In this document: in pieces, positions 1 through 5,176 of the stretch
Numbering within the stretch: the stretch's first letter is position 1
How the letters are laid out: each line of letters opens with the position of its first letter
Origin: Actinomycetes bacterium
GTDB lineage: Bacteria; Actinomycetota; Coriobacteriia; Coriobacteriales; Eggerthellaceae
Length of the DNA: 10,317 nucleotides
Reading direction: 5' to 3'
Assembly: GCA_023429565.1 (NCBI GenBank)
Contig: JAEZDJ010000107.1
Coordinates: forward strand, 1-10,317
The notes under the pieces: generated by a model
The model's database searches: none
The model's input: the letters and a program-made list of their open reading frames with translations, nothing else
What the model was told of the DNA's origin: nothing
Position numbers and translations under genes: made by a program

Positions 1-2
1 TT

Positions 3-230
3 GCAGCGGCCTACGATATTGAGCTTCCCGCCAGCGTCGAGGATCTTGAGGATCTGCTGAGCGAGGCCGAACTGGACATCGTCGAAACGACCGAGGATGC
101 CGCTGGTCTGATTGGCATTGAAATGGATCCCGCTATCACGTCTGCTGGCATCGTCCGGGAGGCAGAGGGGCATCGTTTGCATCGTGAAGACATCGATGAG
201 GTATCAGGATGGCAAAAAAGACAGGAATAA
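3..230 (+). CDS. C-terminal end of an unrecognised acidic protein (partial)
   Basis: The frame starting at base 3 is open from the window edge to a TAA at 228-230 and gives 75 residues, so the start lies upstream of the window. The fragment is strongly acidic: 21 Asp/Glu against 5 Lys/Arg. It has an early run PASVEDLEDLLSEAELDIVE that looks helical, and it ends in a more basic GWQKRQE. GC-rich third positions and the absence of other long frames here support real coding. I see no signal peptide, membrane segment or catalytic motif in this part. I do not recognise the family; a regulatory or structural acidic tail is possible but unsupported. A separate cold-shock gene follows 135 bases downstream. 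Confidence 0.6.
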   Translation, partial: AAAYDIELPASVEDLEDLLSEAELDIVETTEDAAGLIGIEMDPAITSAGIVREAEGHRLHREDIDEVSGWQKRQE

Positions 231-278
231 CGTGATTTGCAATCTTTTTCTCTTTGAATTAGTGTAAAGTGTGCATGT

Positions 279-295
279 GCCCTCGAGGTGAGGGC
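279..295 (+). promoter_or_regulatory. Stem-loop in the cold-shock gene leader
   Basis: GCCCTC (279-284) and GAGGGC (290-295) form a perfect 6-bp stem with a 5-base loop. It lies about 70 bases before the cold-shock start codon, in the likely 5' leader. Long structured leaders are known to control cold-shock mRNAs in other bacteria, so a regulatory role is plausible; whether this one acts that way is inference. Just upstream, 237-270 holds only weak promoter-like hexamers (TTGCAA, TAAAGT) at poor spacing, so I do not name a promoter. Confidence 0.4.
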
Positions 296-365
296 GAGTG
301 TTGCCGCCATGCAGCACGCAGTGTTACCTCCTTGAAGAGATCAGGGAGAGGAAAGAGGATTCAAA

Positions 366-569
366 ATGGCGGAAGGTACTGTTAAGTGGTTTAATCCCGA
401 AAAAGGCTATGGGTTCATCTCTCAGAATGATGGCGAAGATCTGTTCGTCCATTTCTCTGAAATCAAGATGGACGGGTTCAAGACCCTTGACGAAGGTTCT
501 GCAGTGCAGTTCGACGTCACCACTGGCCAGAATGGCAAACTCCAGGCAAGCAACGTTACGAAGGCATAA
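366..569 (+). CDS. csp: Cold-shock protein, single CSD nucleic-acid-binding domain
   Basis: This is a 67-residue protein consisting of one whole cold-shock domain, a five-stranded OB-fold that binds single-stranded RNA/DNA and works as an RNA chaperone in the cytoplasm. Visible hallmarks are the N-terminal GTVKWFN strand, RNP1 KGYGFI at residues 13-18 and RNP2 DLFVHF at 25-30. The length is the usual CspA-family size. The start is set by the Met of MAEGTVKWF and a purine-rich ribosome site, AAAGAGG at 352-358, seven bases before the ATG. It appears monocistronic: a long leader precedes it and an intrinsic terminator follows at 601. The family is certain. Which paralogue it is, and whether it is cold-induced or constitutive, cannot be read from sequence alone. 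Confidence 0.97.
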   Translation: MAEGTVKWFNPEKGYGFISQNDGEDLFVHFSEIKMDGFKTLDEGSAVQFDVTTGQNGKLQASNVTKA

Positions 570-574
570 ACACA

Positions 575-595
575 GGTTTTACTTAGCATAAAACC
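575..595 (+). repeat. Perfect hairpin in the csp 3' untranslated region
   Basis: GGTTTTA (575-581) pairs perfectly with TAAAACC (589-595) around a 7-base loop, six bases after the csp stop codon and just ahead of the main terminator. It is AT-rich and has no T-tract of its own, so it is not the terminator. It could stabilise the 3' end of the short mRNA; that is inference. Confidence 0.5.
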
Positions 596-600
596 GGGAT

Positions 601-627
601 GGCCTCGCACTGCGAGGCCGTTTTTTT
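601..627 (+). terminator. Intrinsic terminator of the cold-shock gene
   Basis: GGCCTCGC (601-608) and GCGAGGCC (612-619) form a perfect 8-bp GC-rich stem with a 3-base loop. A G and then seven T residues (621-627) follow. This is a textbook factor-independent terminator on the + strand, 31 bases after the csp stop, and it supports a monocistronic csp transcript. Confidence 0.93.
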
Positions 628-1284
628 GTCTTTGTTCGATTGAATATTGAAGACGGCTTTTGATCTTCAAGACCACATTGTCAAGGCACGGCATTTGCGT
701 CCGTGCCTGATTTCCCCAACGGCGGGCCTTCGTTGCTCGTTTCTGATGCACGATATCGGGCCTCCGGTTTCGGCTTCTGGCGTCGATTTCTCCCAGGCCG
801 ACGCGACGTCACTGCCCGTTGTTGCCGGTTTTCTGGCACGGCCTTTTCTGCACTGGATGTTCGGCCTCGGATGGATGCCGAGTCTTAGACGGGTTCCAAG
901 TCTGTATGCCCGGATCTGAATCCTTTATGCGTGAGGTGCGATCTGTCTTGATGCGCCAGATGCGACCTTCCCTCGAAGACTTCCTTCTGAACTTTTTCGA
1001 GCTTCTGTTCCTCCGTCTTCCTGTCCCTTCCCTGCCAGCCCTCTGCTTCCTGAAGAGTGGCCGTTTTTTTCGACTTGGAGGGCTTATGCCTCTGAGGTCG
1101 AAGCAAAAATGTTTTCATCGGGGACCCCTTGGAGAGAGGACGTAGCAAACATGCAGGTCACAATCATGGGGAGAGCCGAGGGGCCGATCGTCCGCCGGCT
1201 CTCTTCGCCGAGATTCCGTAAAATGAGCCGATGGGACTCGAAAAGTCGAAAAAACCGGCCATCTTTGAAGTTTCCTTTGAGGCT
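628..1284. other. 657-base gap with no convincing gene; contains stem-loops
   Basis: No frame here has both a good ribosome site and recognisable protein character. On the minus strand one frame is open from about 1148 down to 885 and, past a single TAA, on to a TGA near 708. It would encode basic low-complexity sequence, but other frames of this GC-rich stretch are nearly as open. Perfect inverted repeats include TTGAAGA/TCTTCAA (646-652/664-670), AGGCACGG/CCGTGCCT (684-691/701-708) and GAGAGCCG/CGGCTCTC (1171-1178/1196-1203); none has a clear T-tract. The stretch lies downstream of both csp (+) and queA (-). It may be a decayed gene or hold a small RNA; I cannot choose. I see no tRNA, tmRNA or RNase P RNA signatures. 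Confidence 0.45.
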
Positions 1285-2370
1285 TCAGATGATGAGCATG
1301 GCATCGCCGAAGGAAAGGAACCGGTATCGTTCGTTCACGGCATGCTGATAGGCGGCCATGATATGATCGCGCGTTGAGAAGGCGCTCACCAGCATCATGA
1401 GCGTTGAACGCGGCACGTGAAAGTTCGTGATCAACCCATCGATGACGTGGAATGGGGACCCGGGCAGCAGGAATAGCGACGTTGCTGCACGGTCGCGTGC
1501 GACGATCGCTCCGGCCTCGTCGTTCCAAGCGCTCTCCATGCTGCGCACGCTTGTGGTGCCCACGGCGATGACGCGGCCGCCGCGTTCCTTCGTTTCGCGG
1601 ATGGCGTCGACGACGCGCTGAGGCACGGTGTAGCGTTCCGTATGCATATGGTGGCTCTCCGCATCCTCTTCGGAGACGATGCGGAATGTGTCCAGACCGA
1701 CTTCAAGCTCGACGGTTTCCCAACGTATGCCGGAATCCTTCAGTTGGGCGATGAGCTCTGGCGTGAAATGAAGACCTGCGGTGGGTGCGGCGGCCGAGCT
1801 CTCCCGATGTGAATATACGGTCTGATACAGCTCTTCGTCGCCGGCGTAGCCTTTGATGTAGGGAGGCAGGGGCGTGTGGCCGACGACGTGCAGGGCTTCG
1901 TCGAGGGAGGGAAGGTTCGTTGACAGGCGTGCGATGCGCTGTCCCTTGTTGGCATCTTCGACCCAGTCGACAATCTCGGCGGAAAGGGCCACGGCACCGT
2001 TCTTGTCCGTGAAATCCACCGTTGCGCCTGTTCCAGGCTTGAGACGTTTGCCAGGACGCACGAGCACCTCCCAAAGAGCACTCGTGTCCGTTTTTTCTTC
2101 GCGGCCGAAGAGTTCGCGCAAAAGTAGCAGTTCCGCCTGTCCGCCCGTTCCTCGTTTCGTGCCCAACAACCGTGCCGGCATCACGCGCGTTTCGTTGGCG
2201 ACCAGCAGGTCTCCGGGACGCAGATAGTCGACGATGTCTCGGAAGATGCGATCTTCGATCGTGCCGGTCTCTCGGTCCATGGCGAGGAGGCGGCATCCGT
2301 CGCGTTCGGCGGCGGGTTCTTGGGCGATGAGGTCTTCGGGCAAGTCGTAGGCAAAATCAGATGTCTTCAT
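1285..2370 (-). CDS. queA: QueA, SAM:tRNA ribosyltransferase-isomerase (epoxyqueuosine synthesis)
   Basis: This 361-residue cytoplasmic enzyme transfers and isomerises the ribosyl group of S-adenosylmethionine onto preQ1 already in the tRNA wobble position, giving epoxyqueuosine. Family signatures are clear: DFAYDLPEDLIAQEP at residues 5-19, GDLLVANETRVMPARL at 53-68, AAAPTAGLHFT at 193-203, GTTSVRSMES at 271-280 and NFHVPRSTLMMLVSAF at 316-331. The length matches the usual 340-360. The frame stays open upstream to 2472, but the ATG at 2370 fits the family N-terminus (MKTSDFAYDLP) and has a modest GAGAGA site before it, and a TATAAT box lies inside the longer frame. Its pathway partners queH and tgt are in the same window but in other units. 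No clear terminator follows the stop. Confidence 0.97.
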   Translation of the reverse strand: MKTSDFAYDLPEDLIAQEPAAERDGCRLLAMDRETGTIEDRIFRDIVDYLRPGDLLVANETRVMPARLLGTKRGTGGQAELLLLRELFGREEKTDTSALWEVLVRPGKRLKPGTGATVDFTDKNGAVALSAEIVDWVEDANKGQRIARLSTNLPSLDEALHVVGHTPLPPYIKGYAGDEELYQTVYSHRESSAAAPTAGLHFTPELIAQLKDSGIRWETVELEVGLDTFRIVSEEDAESHHMHTERYTVPQRVVDAIRETKERGGRVIAVGTTSVRSMESAWNDEAGAIVARDRAATSLFLLPGSPFHVIDGLITNFHVPRSTLMMLVSAFSTRDHIMAAYQHAVNERYRFLSFGDAMLII

Positions 2371-2418
2371 CAACGGTTCTCTCTGTGGTGCGTTCGTTCG
2401 GCGTGATCGGAATTTCCC

Positions 2419-2424
2419 ATTATA
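2419..2424 (-). promoter_or_regulatory. -10 box (TATAAT) of the queA promoter
   Basis: On the minus strand a perfect TATAAT occupies 2424-2419, 48 bases upstream of the chosen queA ATG. This would give a leader of roughly 40 bases. The -35 region at about 17-base spacing (TGGCGC) is weak. A TG two bases ahead of the box resembles, but does not match, an extended -10. The box also argues against the longer queA frame. Confidence 0.6.
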
Positions 2425-2795
2425 AGCATTTGCGGATTCAGGCGCCATGGATCGGCGACCCGGAATCCGCACATGACCGTAGCGCGGCCCTGCTTTAGGG
2501 AATCGCCGTTTGAAGCGAGATCGTCGCTCAGTCTCTATTCCTCTTTGCGTCGCTTGTCTGATTCAAGCAATAGATATGCTATTTTCCTTTTCGACGGAGA
2601 GGTTCATCATGTCTTTCCCTTCCAAGCGCCTTCTCCTTTTTTGTCGGCGCGATTTTGTCACACCAGACTAATCGTTTGGTCGATGTGAGATCAGAATACG
2701 TGTCGCGTCTTTAGCTCAATGAAAGGTTGCGATGCATTCTAGTCCCCACGACATCGCCTCGCACCACATTATTTCAATGCCTCAAGGTCATTTCA
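2425..2795. other. Intergenic stretch upstream of queA, no firm gene
   Basis: This region is distinctly more AT-rich than the flanking genes, especially beyond 2560. It separates the queA promoter from the 3' end of the minus-strand pseudogene. The only coding signal is a tiny + strand ORF at 2609-2671, described separately. I see no terminator for the pseudogene in it and no RNA gene. Confidence 0.4.
2609..2671 (+). CDS. Possible 20-residue ORF, perhaps frameshifted at a T6 run
   Basis: A good ribosome site, GGAGAGG (2596-2602), sits six bases before ATG 2609. The frame reads MSFPSKRLLLFCRRDFVTPD and then stops. If one T of the T6 run at 2637-2642 is dropped, the product becomes 34 residues with a basic start, a hydrophobic LLLFVGAIL stretch and a hydrophilic tail, ending at a TAG at 2712-2714. 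That looks more like a small membrane-anchored peptide or the start of a lost protein. There is no homology support, and chance is a real alternative. Confidence 0.2.
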   Translation: MSFPSKRLLLFCRRDFVTPD

Positions 2796-3382
2796 TTATG
2801 AGAAAAAGTTCGACGGATATCTCAACCTATCGGCTTCAAATAGAAGTGTTTTCTTCATTTCGTTAGTTGTGCCTACGAAAAACCCAAGGAAAACAAAGAA
2901 TGCTGGGGCAGCTTCTTCGGGGTCGAGAACAGCGGGAGCTATCAATTGAGGTGGCAATACCTACGTCGCCCTTCGATTTCCAATCAGCCGCGCTCGTTGA
3001 TAATGAATCCAAATCTCGATAAAAGGTGTCTGCTGATCTATCGTCCACAAGGATACGGAGGATCTGGGAGCCGATGGGCCAGTCCCTTAGGATCCCATGC
3101 TTCGCTTGCAAATTCGAGCGGGGGCTTGATGGAATCAAGGGAGACTTGGTGTTCCGTTGCGCTCCTATGTTTTTCGCCAGCGCTAACAGCATTGATGGCA
3201 CTAGAGACAAGGTCCTGGATGGTCGTCTCATGGTCGAATCCTTCGACCATCTCGGTCGCAGGTACTGCCAATTCTGCGCGCTCAACGACGACGGATCCTT
3301 CGGTCATTGCCTGAAGAGACATGTCGCATACCAAAGATGCCGATGCCGTTGCTGCGACGAACTTGCCGATCTTTCCCGTCAT
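2796..3382 (-). pseudogene. Frameshifted gene of unknown function, read across three frames
   Basis: A minus-strand start at 3382 has a strong AGGAG site six bases ahead and opens MTGKIGKFVAATASASLV, then runs 114 codons to a TAG at 3038. Protein-like sequence then continues in the next frame (around WPIGSQILRILVDDRSADTFYRDLDSL, residues split here only by context) until about 2970. It continues again in the third frame, 2960-2796, as 54 codons with DPEEAAPAFFVFLGFFVGTT, a hydrophobic segment, and a charged tail ending YPSNFFS. Two successive +1 shifts would restore about 195 residues: a hydrophobic N-terminus, a soluble middle and a membrane-like segment near the C-terminus. I do not recognise the family. 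It lies between queA and queH on their strand. Sequencing error could mimic this, and the opposite strand is also partly open over 2796-2960. Confidence 0.5.
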
Positions 3383-3491
3383 GGCTTCTCCTGCTCTGCG
3401 CAAAGTGTTAGCCAGTCGACAGCCCAACCCAAGCACTGCCTCAATTGACTTCTGTATAAGTCATCATGCTTTGCCGAGTACAACTATGTAC

Positions 3492-3497
3492 AGTATA
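3492..3497 (-). promoter_or_regulatory. Possible -10 box (TATACT) upstream of the broken gene
   Basis: TATACT reads on the minus strand at 3497-3492, 110 bases upstream of the pseudogene start at 3382. I find no good -35 hexamer at 16-18 bases. A partial palindrome, GTAC...GTAC, overlaps the likely transcription start. The support is weak. Confidence 0.25.
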
Positions 3498-3590
3498 CCG
3501 CCACAGACTTTGAAAGTACAGTTTTGCCAATAAAGAGCACCCTTCTACCAGGGCTTTATCAGTGGTCAACCCTTCCCCTAGCTTTCCATT

Positions 3591-3632
3591 CTTGCCGCAA
3601 GCTTCCCCGCTAATCGCAACAGTTGCGGCAAG
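3591..3632. repeat. Perfect 10-bp inverted repeat with a 22-base loop
   Basis: CTTGCCGCAA at 3591-3600 and TTGCGGCAAG at 3623-3632 are exact reverse complements separated by 22 bases. No T-tract follows on either strand, so it is not a simple terminator. It sits in the gene-poor zone between the broken minus-strand gene and the transposase-like remnant. It could be an operator, a mobile-element end or an RNA hairpin; the sequence does not decide. Confidence 0.5.
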
Positions 3633-3776
3633 TGTTGAAGTGCTGGGCACGGCAGCATCGCAAGCGAGGGCTTTTCGGTTCGGACATGCGGCGCGCCCTT
3701 GCCGTGACAAGCCACGCCCCTTCCGAGAGCATGGTCGATTACCATATCTGCCAATAACTGAAAAAGGGATGCGACC

Positions 3777-4015
3777 ATGCCAAAACAATACAGCACTGAC
3801 GTTTCTGGAGAGGTGGAGGGTCGAGGCGCGGCTCGACACGTGCCTGAGCTTCTGGGAGATTGTGGGCTCGATGATGGGTCAACGCTTTAGGGTGAGGCGC
3901 GGAAGAACGGGTGCGTGCGGGCCTTCAAGGCCAGGAAAGACGACGCGGACGGGCCTATGTCGAAGTGTCTGGCCACCATGGGAACAGCAGAGGTCGCTCA
4001 GGTTCCTGTAGCTCC
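3777..4015 (+). pseudogene. Likely IS3-type transposase OrfA remnant
   Basis: From ATG 3777 the frame reads MPKQYSTD, very like the start of IS3-family OrfA helix-turn-helix proteins. It continues with GRGAARHVPELLGDCGLDDGSTL, which resembles their HTH pattern (arginine-rich helix, hydrophobic ELLG, then STL), and stops at TAG 3888-3890. The same frame stays open after the stop with FKARKDDADGPMSK, a linker-like stretch sometimes seen before the leucine-zipper part of OrfA. The segment between the start and the HTH is about six residues shorter than expected, which would fit a small deletion. No OrfB (DDE integrase) is present, and I could not find matching terminal inverted repeats. The identification rests on remembered family patterns and is tentative; the 3' limit is approximate. 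Confidence 0.35.
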
Positions 4016-4050
4016 AGCGACCTTCGGCCGCCGGATGCCTTCTGGTCGCT
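3991..4050. repeat. Three alternating 7-8-bp complementary blocks at the queH 3' end
   Basis: AGGTCGCT (3991-3998), AGCGACCT (4016-4023) and GGTCGCT (4044-4050) are successive complements. The middle block can therefore pair perfectly with either neighbour (8 bp or 7 bp), forming two mutually exclusive hairpins. The last block overlaps the queH stop codon at 4049-4051. No T-tract follows on the minus strand, so if this ends queH transcription it does so by another route. The blocks may also be leftovers of an element end. Confidence 0.45.
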
Positions 4051-4819
4051 ACTCTCCTTTGCGCTCCCGCAGGGCCTTGAGAATGGCATGTTTCTCAGCC
4101 TGCTTTGCAGCATAGGCGCGTCGTTCCTCTTGCTTGGCAGTCCGCAAAGCCTCTTGGGCAGCGCGCTCCTGATCTCGAGCCGCGCGATTGGCGGCCCGAT
4201 CTTCGTCCCGCTGGCGCTTGCGCGCCGCGCGTTCGTCCGCAGCCTCCACCTTTGAGAAGCGACAGCCACAATAGTTCTGACGGTACATGCCGCCCTCGCG
4301 GCTGCGGCGCGTTGCCTCGTCGTAGTAAGGGCGGTAATCCTCGAACAGGGCCTGGATGCCTGCTTGGCGGGCTGCATCTTCCAGTTCCTCGCGGATGACG
4401 TCCGTGAACTGATAGGGGCTCACGGAGAGCGTCGTTCCCAGCGTGTCGTATCCGTTTGCCGCAGCGTAGGCGGCAGCTTCGCGGAATCTCAGGCGATAGC
4501 AGGCGCGACAGCGCTCCTTGCGCTCCGTTGCGGCGGCGGGGTTGCCTTCTGCCGCAGAGGAAGGACATCGGATGGGCGATGTGGCTCCGACGCGCTTTAC
4601 CGCCTCCTCCCATGCCGAGGGGTCGTATGTCCCTTCGATCACGGCCACGTCTTCGCCTTCTGCCCAGGAGCGAAGCGTTGATAGACGGTGACGATACTCT
4701 TCGACGGGGTGTATGTTGGAGTTGGCATAGAACACGACGGGCTCTCTGCCGGTGGCACGCAGGAGGCGAATTGGCTCTAGGGAGCAGGGGCCGCAACAGG
4801 CGTGCAGCAACAATCTCAT
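4049..4819 (-). CDS. queH: QueH, epoxyqueuosine reductase (DUF208), with charged C-terminal tail
   Basis: QueH reduces epoxyqueuosine in tRNA to queuosine, the last step of the pathway; it is a metal/Fe-S enzyme that replaces the cobalamin-dependent QueG in many bacteria. The 256-residue protein begins MRLLLHACCGPCSLEP (C8, C9, C12) and carries CRACYRLR (C104, C107) and YCGC (C184, C186), the conserved cysteine sets of the family. SVSPYQ at 132-137 is also typical. The start at 4819 is fixed by AGGAGG at 4829-4824 and by the family N-terminus, although the frame is open further upstream. Residues 81-102 look like an insertion before CRAC. Residues about 190-256 form an Ala/Arg/Glu/Lys-rich helical tail, probably coiled coil, not needed in shorter homologues. 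It is divergent from the HAD-tgt pair. Confidence 0.95.
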   Translation of the reverse strand: MRLLLHACCGPCSLEPIRLLRATGREPVVFYANSNIHPVEEYRHRLSTLRSWAEGEDVAVIEGTYDPSAWEEAVKRVGATSPIRCPSSAAEGNPAAATERKERCRACYRLRFREAAAYAAANGYDTLGTTLSVSPYQFTDVIREELEDAARQAGIQALFEDYRPYYDEATRRSREGGMYRQNYCGCRFSKVEAADERAARKRQRDEDRAANRAARDQERAAQEALRTAKQEERRAYAAKQAEKHAILKALRERKGE

Positions 4820-4823
4820 TGTG

Positions 4824-5125
4824 CCTCCTCGCATTTCGAATGTCGGGCTCTGTCTGGGGCGGGGGGCGTGCCTGGGTTCCCTCGCCTGAATTGCAGGGCA
4901 GCTTTGGCCGCTTGCGGTTCGAGGGATCCTCATTCGAACAACCATGCCGCTCGGTCTGCATCGCATCGAACCAGGCTATAAACTCGCCAAGGCGTCCTGG
5001 ATGCGATCGGCAGTCCCGTCGTCCGGCGAGAGAGTCTGCGCTCTGCCGATGGTCCTACTTTGACGGAGACTTCTCTCCGAGCGTAGCGATTTCATTGGTT
5101 TTCATGAGCTCCTTCGCTTGTGACG
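4824..5125 (-). promoter_or_regulatory. queH leader with extended stem-loop and alternative pairing
   Basis: The 357-base gap between the divergent queH and HAD genes has no convincing ORF. On the queH side a long hairpin is visible: CTGC/GCAG (4956-4959/5010-5013), ATCGCATC/GATGCGAT (4960-4967/5000-5007) and an inner CCAGG/CCTGG (4971-4975/4996-5000, sharing base 5000). Nearer the gene, GTTCGA/TCGAAC (4917-4922/4934-4939) forms a second stem. CATTCGAA (4931-4938) is also perfectly complementary to TTCGAATG (4835-4842), five bases before the AGGAGG site, so the two pairings exclude each other. This could be a cis-regulatory RNA, but it does not match the preQ1 riboswitch consensus I know, and no firm queH promoter is seen. 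Confidence 0.35.
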
Positions 5126-5131
5126 TATACT
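5126..5131 (+). promoter_or_regulatory. Probable -10 box (TATACT) of the HAD-tgt operon
   Basis: TATACT at 5126-5131 lies 45 bases before the HAD start codon and would give a leader of about 38 bases. The -35 region is poor: TCATGA or CATGAG at 17-18-base spacing. It is the only good -10 candidate between the divergent genes on this strand. Confidence 0.4.
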
Positions 5132-5176
5132 ACCATGATCTGAGAGGTGCCCGCACACGATCAAAGGAACAACGCA

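Noticed and set aside
647..919. + strand ORF of 90 codons after the csp terminator
   Set aside because: It needs a TTG start with no ribosome site, and its composition is typical of antisense GC-rich frames.
2366..2472. Longer queA starting at 2472
   Set aside because: The added 34 residues are not family-like, and the frame upstream of 2370 contains the TATAAT box.
2704..2790. tRNA-like start GCGTCTTTAGCTCAAT on the + strand
   Set aside because: The following bases do not form D, anticodon or T arms, and no TTCGA-type T-loop or acceptor partner lies at the right distance.
3441..3465. Minus-strand MMTYTEVN, like the start of transposon TnpV proteins
   Set aside because: The match is only eight residues before a stop, and the sequence after the stop does not continue like TnpV in any frame I read.
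3441..3650. Minus-strand frame with protein-like GEACGKNGKLGEGLTTDKAL
   Set aside because: It has no good start or ribosome site, the upstream part of the frame is antisense to the transposase-like relic, and no family is recognised. It may be a relic but cannot be supported.
4914..4943. T-arm-like GGTTCGA...TCGAAC as part of a tRNA
   Set aside because: There is no anticodon stem, no D arm and no acceptor pairing around it; the inverted repeat is treated as leader structure instead.
5147..5176. Upstream ATG at 5147 for the HAD gene
   Set aside because: It lacks a ribosome site, while ATG 5177 has AAAGGA eight bases before it.
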